Part shown: positions 56,871 through 64,000 of the stretch, in pieces
Position numbering within the stretch: the stretch's first letter is position 1
Layout of the letters: each line of letters opens with the position of its first letter
DNA from: Viridibacillus arvi
GTDB lineage: Bacteria; Bacillota; Bacilli; Bacillales_A; Planococcaceae
Direction of reading: 5' to 3'
Assembly (NCBI RefSeq): GCF_001274945.1
Contig: NZ_LILB01000001.1
Span: 1,489,111-1,553,110, forward strand
Length of the DNA: 64,000 nt
Made by a program: the position numbers and the translations under genes
Notes under the pieces: generated by a model
The model's database searches: none
The model's input: the letters and a program-made list of their open reading frames with translations, nothing else
Told to the model about the DNA's origin: nothing

Positions 56871-58928
56871 TTATCTAGTGAATGCTGCAGCTACTCCCCC
56901 ATCAACAGTAACCATACATCCTGTTGTTTTTGCCGCTTTCTTCGATGCGAAAAAGGCAATTGCTTCAGCAATATCGATTGGATATATATTTTCTTTTAAT
57001 ACTGTGCGATCTTTATAATGATTTTCTAGCTCATCTGGATGAATGTTGTACGCCGCTGCACGTTCCTCACGCCACTTCGATCCCCAAATTGCAGATCCTT
57101 GCAGAACAGCATCTGGTAATACTGAATTAGCACGAATACCAAAGTCCCCACCCTCTGCCGCTATACAGCGAGCTAAATGCACTTCTAACGCTTTTACTGA
57201 ACTATACGCTGAAACGTTTTTTCCAGCATAGACTGAGTTTTTAGAGCCAATAAAAATCATACTGCCCCCTAGTAACTGTTTTTTCATTATTGTAAACGCC
57301 TCTCGGGAGACTAAGAAATATCCCGTTCCTAGTACATTCATATTAAGGTTCCATTCTTGTAAAGTTGTTTCCTCTAATGGACTAGAAGTTGCTAATCCAG
57401 CATTATTCACAAGAATGTCTACGCCTCCATACTTCAAAACAGTTTGTTCGAAAGCTTCTTTGATTTGCGCTTCGTCCGTAACATCCATCACTACCGAAAA
57501 CGCACGTCCTTCCCCGTATTTCTGATTCAATTCGGCGGCCACTTTCTCAGCGCCTTCTTTATTTAAATCAGCAATTACGATATGTGCGCCTTGAGAGGCA
57601 AGTAATCGGCATGTAGCACTACCAATACCCCCTGCTCCTCCTGTAATTAAGGCCACATGTCTTGAAAACTCGGCTTCCGATGGTGCTAAACTCAGTTTAT
57701 AAAGTTCTAATGGCCAATACTCAACTGCAAATGACTCTTCATCTGATAGCGAAGTAAATCCACCAATAGCATCTGCCCCTTTCATCACTGAAATGGCACG
57801 ATGATACAGAGCCTGGCTTAACTCGGCAGCTTGTATATCTTTCCCTGTTGTAATCATCCCAAGCCCACGAATCAAAATAACTCTTGGAGAAGGATTAAAC
57901 ATTTTATCATCATCATTTGCAAAGCGGTTAAAATATGCCTCATATTCAGATTGATAAGCCGTAATTTTTTCTTGAATTACCTTCTCTAAAGTATCTTCAT
58001 TACCATTCCATTCAATAAATAACGGTACACGCTTCGTATGTACTAAATGGTCTGGGCAAGCTGCTCCTACACTAGATAAAGTTTCAATTTTCCGACTATT
58101 AATAAAAGTAAGGACCTCTTCAGATTGATCGATGCTTGTAATCACTTTTTCATATTTTGAAGCTACTCCACGTACACCAGGTAAAACCTTGCTTAATAAT
58201 CGCTGTCTAGTTTCCGCTTCTATAGGCAATATAAGCTGCCCTCCAAATGGCTCCTGTGTGGCAGCAATTGAATCGATATAAGCTTCTGCTTTATTAATCA
58301 CATCAATTGTTCTTGTATAGCTTTCTTCCGCGGTATTTCCCCATACAACTAAACCATGCTTTTCCATTAAAACAAGTTCGGCATTTGGGTTGTTTTGCAC
58401 GCCTTCAGCAATTATTTTAGACAACAAAAATCCTGGTCTTAAATAAGGAACCCAAACAAAGCTATCTCCAAATATTTTTTTGGCTATCTCTTTACCATTC
58501 GGAGCACAGCATATGCTAATGATTGCATCTGGATGTGTATGGTCAATGTGCTTATATGGTAAAAAGGCATGTAAGAGTGTTTCAATAGAAGGTCTTGGCT
58601 GCTTTTTAGACAGCATACAATGCTCTAAGTACGCGACCATTTCTTCATCTGTCATTGCATCACGTTCTATTAGTTGTTGCATATCCGAAAGTTTTAAAGC
58701 TGTGAAGTTATGGTCACCCATAGTCGCTAGGTCAGACCCACTCCCTTTTACCCACATGACTTCTACTTCCTCGCCTTTAAAATCTTTTGCCGTTGTTTTA
58801 AAGGAAGTATTTCCTCCACCCCAGTTACATACTCGTCGATCGCTTCCTAATAAATTGGAGCGGTATGTTAATTCCTCAACCTTATTGACAGCAGGTCTAT
58901 TTAATTGATTCCATAAATTTTGCACCAT
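56871..58928 (-). CDS. rhaE: bifunctional rhamnulose-1-phosphate aldolase / lactaldehyde dehydrogenase (RhaE type)
   Basis: This 685-residue fusion has two parts. The N-terminal class II aldolase (about 20-400) has CNWGGGNTSFK and zinc-binding HIDHTHPDAIISICC. The C-terminal SDR (about 425-685) has HVALITGGAGGIGSATCRLL, NNAGLATS and YSSVKALEVHLARC. It matches B. subtilis YuxG/RhaEW. It splits rhamnulose-1-phosphate (possibly also fuculose-1-phosphate) to DHAP and L-lactaldehyde and oxidises the latter. It overlaps the kinase gene by 32 nt, with GGGAGG inside that gene. Confidence 0.88.
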   Translation of the reverse strand: MVQNLWNQLNRPAVNKVEELTYRSNLLGSDRRVCNWGGGNTSFKTTAKDFKGEEVEVMWVKGSGSDLATMGDHNFTALKLSDMQQLIERDAMTDEEMVAYLEHCMLSKKQPRPSIETLLHAFLPYKHIDHTHPDAIISICCAPNGKEIAKKIFGDSFVWVPYLRPGFLLSKIIAEGVQNNPNAELVLMEKHGLVVWGNTAEESYTRTIDVINKAEAYIDSIAATQEPFGGQLILPIEAETRQRLLSKVLPGVRGVASKYEKVITSIDQSEEVLTFINSRKIETLSSVGAACPDHLVHTKRVPLFIEWNGNEDTLEKVIQEKITAYQSEYEAYFNRFANDDDKMFNPSPRVILIRGLGMITTGKDIQAAELSQALYHRAISVMKGADAIGGFTSLSDEESFAVEYWPLELYKLSLAPSEAEFSRHVALITGGAGGIGSATCRLLASQGAHIVIADLNKEGAEKVAAELNQKYGEGRAFSVVMDVTDEAQIKEAFEQTVLKYGGVDILVNNAGLATSSPLEETTLQEWNLNMNVLGTGYFLVSREAFTIMKKQLLGGSMIFIGSKNSVYAGKNVSAYSSVKALEVHLARCIAAEGGDFGIRANSVLPDAVLQGSAIWGSKWREERAAAYNIHPDELENHYKDRTVLKENIYPIDIAEAIAFFASKKAAKTTGCMVTVDGGVAAAFTR

Positions 58929-60579
58929 TATTCATTTCCCTCCCAGTCTTTAATTTGTGTAAAGTTAAAAGATCCCCATTGCTGCTAAAATAATGGCTAA
59001 GGTTTCTATATATGCCATATAGTTTGTTGTAGATCTCTTCATTTTTTTTATTCGGTGAATATTGTATATAATCTTTAAAACCTATCTTTTGAATTGCACT
59101 ATTTAGAGCATATTTTTCATCAGCTTTGTCACGGGCTGCTGCTGCACCTAAAATGGCCGCTCCTAGAGCAGGTATTTGGTGATGATCAACAACTAAGATT
59201 TCCTTTTGTAAGACATCTGCATATATTTGCATAAGAAATGGATTCTTTTTTGGAATCCCACCAGTTACGACTATTTGATGAATATCTATATTTTTTTCTT
59301 CAAATAAATCGACAATCACTTTTGTACCAAAAGCTGTTGCTTCAAGTAAGGTACGGTATTTCTCATGAGCTTCTGTTTGTAATGTTTCACCCACGAATAC
59401 ACCCGAAAAATTTGAATTAACATACGGAGTACGATTTCCATTATGCCAATCAAGTGCTACCATCCCTGTTGCGCCTGCCTCGAGGGCTTCAGCCTTTGCG
59501 TTTAACAGTTGAAAAAGAGTTAGATTTCGCTCTTTCGATTCCTGAGTATAATATGCTGGTACTTGGTGTTTTATAAAACTCGCAAAAATATCACCAACTG
59601 CTACTTGCCCTGCCTCATATGCATATAAACCAGGAAGAATACCATCTTCCACAACTCCTGAGATACCTGGTATAGAAATCTCTTGTTCACTTAATAGTAG
59701 ATGGCAACTTGATGTCCCCATTACTATTTGGAGTATTCCAGGTTTATAGATGCCAGCACCAGGGACTGCCGCATGCGCATCTATAATACTTGCGCCAACA
59801 GTTGTATGTTCTGAAAGACCAAGTAAATTAGCAAAATAAGGTGTTAACGTTCCTGCAGGGCTACCTACCGGGATAACTTCTCCTCTTAGTTGAAGTGTAT
59901 AGACGTCTGCTAAGCTCGGATGTATAGATTGAAGTATCTCTTTATCTAAATGCCCATCTTTTTTTTGCCAAAGTCCTTTATAACCTGCAGAACATGTACT
60001 TCTAGATACGTTCCCCGTTAATAGTGAAACAATCCAATCTCCAGCTTCTAAAAAATAATCCATCTTCTCAAAAAGTGAAGGCGTATCATTTAAAATTTCC
60101 AACAACTTTGGCATTAACCACTCAGAAGAAATGACGCCTCCATATTTTTCAAGATACGGATGGTCTGCCAACTTCTCAGTTATAAACTGTGCCTCTTTCT
60201 CCGCACTATGACTCTTCCACAACTTAGCATAAGCATGTGGTTGATCAGCATACAACTCCTTGCTACATAATGGAGATAATTGCTGATCCACTGGTAAACA
60301 AGTACAGCTCGTAAAAGCGACGCCCATTCCTTTAATATAGTTAGGATCCACTTTCGTTTCTTCCAATAAACTCCGAACAGTAGTTGTTAATACTTCTACA
60401 TAGTCATTCGGATTTTGTAACACCATATTCGCTTTAAGGAGTTTGCCATTTAATGATTTTGTCAAAACCCCATGTGGGTAAGACATTTCAGCTACTTTAA
60501 TAATGGCTCCATTTTCAATATCCACTAAGACGGCTCTACCAGATTCCGAACCAAAATCTATGCCAATTACATAGTTCAT
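58897..60579 (-). CDS. FGGY carbohydrate kinase, AraB (L-ribulokinase)-like
   Basis: This 560-residue kinase has IGIDFGSESGRAVLVD at the N-terminus, ISSEWLMPKLLEI, SRSTCSAGYKGLW and the C-terminal FGGY signature region (VVTGGIPKKNPFLMQIYADVL). Length and these motifs match B. subtilis AraB. No araA or araD lies in the window; instead it is between fucI and rhaE. It may phosphorylate L-fuculose, L-rhamnulose or D-ribulose (product of fucose isomerase on D-arabinose). The substrate is uncertain. Confidence 0.85.
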   Translation of the reverse strand: MNYVIGIDFGSESGRAVLVDIENGAIIKVAEMSYPHGVLTKSLNGKLLKANMVLQNPNDYVEVLTTTVRSLLEETKVDPNYIKGMGVAFTSCTCLPVDQQLSPLCSKELYADQPHAYAKLWKSHSAEKEAQFITEKLADHPYLEKYGGVISSEWLMPKLLEILNDTPSLFEKMDYFLEAGDWIVSLLTGNVSRSTCSAGYKGLWQKKDGHLDKEILQSIHPSLADVYTLQLRGEVIPVGSPAGTLTPYFANLLGLSEHTTVGASIIDAHAAVPGAGIYKPGILQIVMGTSSCHLLLSEQEISIPGISGVVEDGILPGLYAYEAGQVAVGDIFASFIKHQVPAYYTQESKERNLTLFQLLNAKAEALEAGATGMVALDWHNGNRTPYVNSNFSGVFVGETLQTEAHEKYRTLLEATAFGTKVIVDLFEEKNIDIHQIVVTGGIPKKNPFLMQIYADVLQKEILVVDHHQIPALGAAILGAAAARDKADEKYALNSAIQKIGFKDYIQYSPNKKNEEIYNKLYGIYRNLSHYFSSNGDLLTLHKLKTGREMNNGAKFMESIK

Positions 60580-60593
60580 CTTTAGCTCCTCCT

Positions 60594-62378
60594 TTATTTA
60601 TAAAGAGGTCCAAAATTTTGACATGCTCTAAAATCTGCTTGTTCACTTTCTTGCGTACCAAACATATTCCAAGCACTCGGTCTAAACAATTTATCATTAG
60701 CTACATTGTGCATGTTGACTGGAATTCGCAGCATTGATGCTAATGTGATAAACTCGGCACCTACATGGCCGTATGTTAAAACACAATGGTTTGCTCCCCA
60801 ATTGTTCATCACTGAATACACATCTGTGAACACACCTTCACCCGTAATATTTGGTACAAACCAAGTCGTTGGCCAAGTAGGATCTGTACGAAGATCCAGC
60901 GTATCATGCATATCTTCTTCGAGTTCGACAGTATGACCTTCCGCTAGTTGCAACACCGGTCCAAGTCCTTTGACATAATTTAATCGTGCAATCGTTACAG
61001 GCATTTCACCCTTTGTTGTAAAATCAGTCGAGTAACCACCACCTCGGAAATATTCTGTAGAAGCTGGTCTCCACTTTGTGTTTTGTAAGCATTGTTCGAT
61101 TTCTTCATCTGTTACTTCCCAAAAAGGTTTAATCGCCGGCTTGCCATCAATTTGTTGATGTCCAGTTCCATCGAGTGCCGCTGAACCTGAGTTAATCAGA
61201 TGTATAAAACCATTAGCTGCTTTTCCAACAGGCTCTTTACCTGTCACACGTTTAACTGCAGAAGGACTCCAATACGTCCGAACATCTGCAAATACTTGTG
61301 CCGTATTCGTCAATAAATGACCCAAAGCCATCGTAACTCCGTTCAAACTATCATTTTCTGTTGCAAGAAGATAAGGCGCTCGCTTACCATTCCAATCAAA
61401 TGACGAGTTTAATATCGTTTCCATAAAATCACCGTTAGGGAAATAATCGGTCCATTGACGTTGCCCTTGGAAACCTGCTATTAATGCATTTCTACCTAAA
61501 GCTTCTTCTTCCCAACCTTTTGCAGCAATTTTGTCATTACCTACCATTAAATCTTTTGTGATTAATGTCATTTTTATCGACGTTTCTAAATCCTTTGCTA
61601 GCTGTTCATCTGTGCGCTTAAACTCTTCTTTATTATTATCTTGACCGAAAATGAATTTTTCCTTAACCCATTTATAAGCTCTATCATATTCTTCTTCGTC
61701 AAAAATATTTAAATCCAGTCTTCTTACAAACTCACTCATATCAATGTATTCATTGCGCATACCTAAATACTCTTGGAAGAAATCATCCTTTACAATACTT
61801 CCCGCAATACCCATAGACACAGAACCCATTGCTAAATAAGATTTTCCTTTTAATGTTGCAACTACAATTGCTGCCTTTGTAAATTTCAATAATTTTTGTT
61901 GTACATCTTGAGGAATCTCTAAATCTCCTGCATCTTGTACGTCTTCACCGTATATGCCATACGCAGGTAGCCCTTTTTGATTGTATGCTGCTAGTACTGC
62001 AGCTAAATACACTGCTCCAGGTCTTTCAGTTCCATTAAAACCCCATACAGCTTTTGGAAGATGCGGATCCATATCCATTGTTTCACTGCCATAACACCAA
62101 CATGGCGTGACAGTAATCGATATACCGACACCTTCTTTTTTAAACTTTTCTGCTGCTCTCGCTGCCTCTGCTACGCCTCCAATACAACTATCAGCGATAA
62201 CGCATTCTACTGGTTTCCCATTATAGTAAGATAAATTTTCACTTAGAAACTTTGCTACAGCTTTAGCCATACCCATTGTTGTTTCCTCAAGTGATTCCCT
62301 TACCCCTCTTCTTCGCCCATCAATTGCTGGTCGAATACCAATCTTAGGTAAATCACCAATATATCTGTTATTCATCAT
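60594..62378 (-). CDS. fucI: L-fucose isomerase
   Basis: This 594-residue protein is of full FucI length. It begins [21 protein letters not shown], has [15 protein letters not shown] and [14 protein letters not shown], and later [19 protein letters not shown] and [20 protein letters not shown] with metal-site residues. It interconverts L-fucose and L-fuculose and also D-arabinose and D-ribulose with Mn(II). AGGAGGTAGTTGAA precedes the start. It lies between two FGGY kinase genes. Confidence 0.95.
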   Translation of the reverse strand: MMNNRYIGDLPKIGIRPAIDGRRRGVRESLEETTMGMAKAVAKFLSENLSYYNGKPVECVIADSCIGGVAEAARAAEKFKKEGVGISITVTPCWCYGSETMDMDPHLPKAVWGFNGTERPGAVYLAAVLAAYNQKGLPAYGIYGEDVQDAGDLEIPQDVQQKLLKFTKAAIVVATLKGKSYLAMGSVSMGIAGSIVKDDFFQEYLGMRNEYIDMSEFVRRLDLNIFDEEEYDRAYKWVKEKFIFGQDNNKEEFKRTDEQLAKDLETSIKMTLITKDLMVGNDKIAAKGWEEEALGRNALIAGFQGQRQWTDYFPNGDFMETILNSSFDWNGKRAPYLLATENDSLNGVTMALGHLLTNTAQVFADVRTYWSPSAVKRVTGKEPVGKAANGFIHLINSGSAALDGTGHQQIDGKPAIKPFWEVTDEEIEQCLQNTKWRPASTEYFRGGGYSTDFTTKGEMPVTIARLNYVKGLGPVLQLAEGHTVELEEDMHDTLDLRTDPTWPTTWFVPNITGEGVFTDVYSVMNNWGANHCVLTYGHVGAEFITLASMLRIPVNMHNVANDKLFRPSAWNMFGTQESEQADFRACQNFGPLYK

Positions 62379-62390
62379 TTCAACTACCTC

Positions 62391-63824
62391 CTAAATGAAA
62401 GTTTTATATTGTTCTAGTATTTCCTGCCAGCGTGCTTGGTCCTGTGGTATAAATTCATCCGGATGAAATGAGCGTGAAACAAGAACTCTTCCTTCTTCTA
62501 TCGAATTTAATTCACCTAAGGCACGTAACTGTGATAAACCATTACCAATTGAACTCGCTTCAATGGGCCCAGCAAATACAACCTTTCCTGTTGCATTGGC
62601 AATCAATTGACAGAGCATCTTGTTTTGAGCCCCACCTCCGCCAATATAGATTTCCGTAGTAGATTGTGATGCTAATTGTTCTATTTTTTTAATCACTTTT
62701 GCATAACTAATTGCTACACTTTCAGTAAAGCAACGTACATATTCTCCAATTGTACTTGGCGACACTTGAGACGTTTTCGCACAATATGTTTCGATTGCTA
62801 AAGTCATCGATTTAGGATTAAAGAAAAGAGGATCTTCTGGATCTATTATTGTTTTAAAAGCTGCCGCTTCCAAAAAACCTTGCCGCTCAATGTCATAGGT
62901 AACATTCATTCCAGAAGCCACCCATTCCTCACGCAACTTTTGCAAAATCCAAAAACCCATTGCATTCTTTTGAAAACGAATCACCCCTTCACTCGTACCC
63001 TCGTTTGTAAAGCCAGCTTCAAAGGCATCCCTACTTACTATCGGTTTGTCGATTTCTTTGCCGACTAAACACCAAGTACCAAGACTCATGAATAATGCAT
63101 TTTGTCGATTTATTGGCAAGGCTGATAATGCACAAGCTGTATCATGACCGGGTACTAAAGCCATTTGAATTGAAGGGAAATCTAATACATCTCCTATTAT
63201 TTGATGCGGCATTTCAATAGATGCTAAAGGTAGCTGTTGTTGAAAAATCAGTTGCATAAGTCCTTCATCCCATTGCTTGCTATCATGATTCACTAACTGT
63301 GAAGTTGAAGATATAGAGTACTCGTTTAATGCAACATTCGATAATCCGTATATCAATAAATTAGGCATCATCAAGATAGACTTACAAAGCTCCCTATAGG
63401 TAGGGAATTTTTCGTAAATAGCCATAAGTTGAAATAGGGTATTAATAGAGGATATTTCATTTCCCGTTCTTTTAAATAACTCAAAAGGATCTATTAGTTG
63501 TTTCAACTTCTGAAGCTGTGGCTCAGAATGTGTATCTCTATATGAAAAGGGCAACGATAACAGTGCGTACTCTTTATTTAGTAACCCTATATCGACACCC
63601 CATGTATCAATTCCAAGTGAGGAAGCTGGAAAATCAACCTTTTGCAAACCTGCCTTTAATTCCTTTATAAGTGCAGGATAATCCCAATAATAATGACTTT
63701 GAACTAATTGTGGCTTATTGTTAAATCTATGAATCTCCTTAATAGAAATCGTATTTCCATCAAATTTTTCAGCTATTAACCTGCCGCTTGAAGCGCCTAA
63801 ATCATATGCAAGTACAGTTGTCAC
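62391..63824 (-). CDS. FGGY kinase, rhamnulokinase/L-fuculokinase-like
   Basis: This 477-residue kinase has AYDLGASSGRLI at the N-terminus, SLGIDTWGVDIGLLN, FSYRDTHS, VPGHDTACALSALP and SLGTWCLVGKE, then IYIGGGGAQNKMLCQLIANATG. It is RhaB-like by sequence. In this fucI cluster it may act as L-fuculokinase, making L-fuculose-1-phosphate for the upstream class II aldolase. Substrate choice between rhamnulose and fuculose cannot be read here. AGGTGATTAATT precedes the start. Confidence 0.87.
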   Translation of the reverse strand: MTTVLAYDLGASSGRLIAEKFDGNTISIKEIHRFNNKPQLVQSHYYWDYPALIKELKAGLQKVDFPASSLGIDTWGVDIGLLNKEYALLSLPFSYRDTHSEPQLQKLKQLIDPFELFKRTGNEISSINTLFQLMAIYEKFPTYRELCKSILMMPNLLIYGLSNVALNEYSISSTSQLVNHDSKQWDEGLMQLIFQQQLPLASIEMPHQIIGDVLDFPSIQMALVPGHDTACALSALPINRQNALFMSLGTWCLVGKEIDKPIVSRDAFEAGFTNEGTSEGVIRFQKNAMGFWILQKLREEWVASGMNVTYDIERQGFLEAAAFKTIIDPEDPLFFNPKSMTLAIETYCAKTSQVSPSTIGEYVRCFTESVAISYAKVIKKIEQLASQSTTEIYIGGGGAQNKMLCQLIANATGKVVFAGPIEASSIGNGLSQLRALGELNSIEEGRVLVSRSFHPDEFIPQDQARWQEILEQYKTFI

Positions 63825-63836
63825 AATTAATCACCT

Positions 63837-64000
63837 CTACTCTCGAAGTAATTTCGAACGATATTTCTCTGAAGAAAGATTTCTTAAAGCTAAACATTCT
63901 TCATCTGTTAAAATTCTTGGACCGCCAAAAATAGTACTAATAGTAAATACTTTGGCCGTTTCCTCAGTTAATTGCATGAAAAAATACGCTTCCTTCATCG
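63837..64000 (-). CDS. C-terminal end of a probable class II aldolase (partial)
   Basis: About 54 codons before a TAG at 63839-63837 are visible; the gene continues past the right edge. The segment QLTEETAKVFTISTIFGGPR followed by ILTDEECLAL resembles the C-terminal helix of class II aldolases of the L-fuculose-phosphate aldolase type (EetAk...GgP..Lt.eE). Its place directly before a kinase and fucI supports FucA. Assignment from so short a piece is tentative. Confidence 0.5.
   Translation of the reverse strand, partial: MKEAYFFMQLTEETAKVFTISTIFGGPRILTDEECLALRNLSSEKYRSKLLRE

Overview
The window looks like low-GC chromosomal DNA of a spore-forming Bacillales bacterium. It most resembles the Planococcaceae (Lysinibacillus, Rummeliibacillus, Kurthia and Solibacillus relatives), although the sequence alone does not prove the genus. 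Supporting signs are the Bacillus-type gene order around recO-era-cdd-dgkA-ybeY-pgpH-phoH-yqfD-yqfC-floA-nfeD and around ccpN-ppsR-dnaG-sigA-cccA-trmK-yqfO-ispH-vrrA-cshB-nfo. Strong AGGAGG-type ribosome binding sites, a glycyl T-box leader, the sporulation genes yqfC/yqfD and a single-chain glycyl-tRNA synthetase point the same way. No rRNA, tRNA, CRISPR array, prophage or insertion sequence was recognised.

Region 1 (about 1-10.2 kb, minus strand) is a ten-gene stress operon. It holds three TerD paralogs, TerC, a CitE-like TIM-barrel lyase, two phosphoribosyltransferase-like proteins (one with a C-terminal PELOTA-like domain, one with a TRSP domain), a HAD phosphatase, YceG and a TelA/YceH protein. 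It resembles B. subtilis yceCDEFGH with a complete predicted nucleoside-like 'biosynthetic module' placed between the terC and yceG genes. A terminator-like hairpin lies inside the operon between terC and that module. Region 2 (10.2-18 kb) holds accessory genes: a secreted transglutaminase-like protein, a TrmB regulator, a TauE/SafE permease, a TetR regulator divergent from a DHA2 multidrug transporter with repeated operator-like sites, small membrane proteins and an Excalibur-domain protein.

Region 3 (18-36 kb) contains a zinc uptake operon (znuC-znuB-zur) with a promoter and Zur box. Housekeeping genes follow: nfo, cshB, a vrrA-like gene with a 48-bp coding tandem repeat, ispH, yqfO, trmK, cccA, an acyl-CoA dehydrogenase, sigA, dnaG, ppsR, ccpN and T-box-controlled glyQS. 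Between the convergent ispH and yqfO genes lies a GC-rich array of about twenty 19-21 bp imperfect tandem repeats with an 83-bp higher-order period and no evident coding role.

Region 4 (36-44 kb) is a ketone-body or short-chain hydroxy-acid catabolic operon: CoA-transferase subunits, GntP permease, 3-hydroxyacyl-CoA dehydrogenase, SDR dehydrogenase, thiolase and MFS transporter, with a divergent TetR regulator. It sits between glyQS and recO, which is a break in the usual Bacillus order. Region 5 (44-57 kb) is the recO-to-nfeD housekeeping block followed by an ABC1/AarF-family gene. Region 6 (57-64 kb) is a deoxysugar catabolic cluster, probably for L-fucose or a related sugar: the end of a probable class II aldolase, a RhaB/FucK-like kinase, L-fucose isomerase, an AraB-like kinase and a RhaE-type bifunctional aldolase/dehydrogenase. 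It runs off the right edge of the window.
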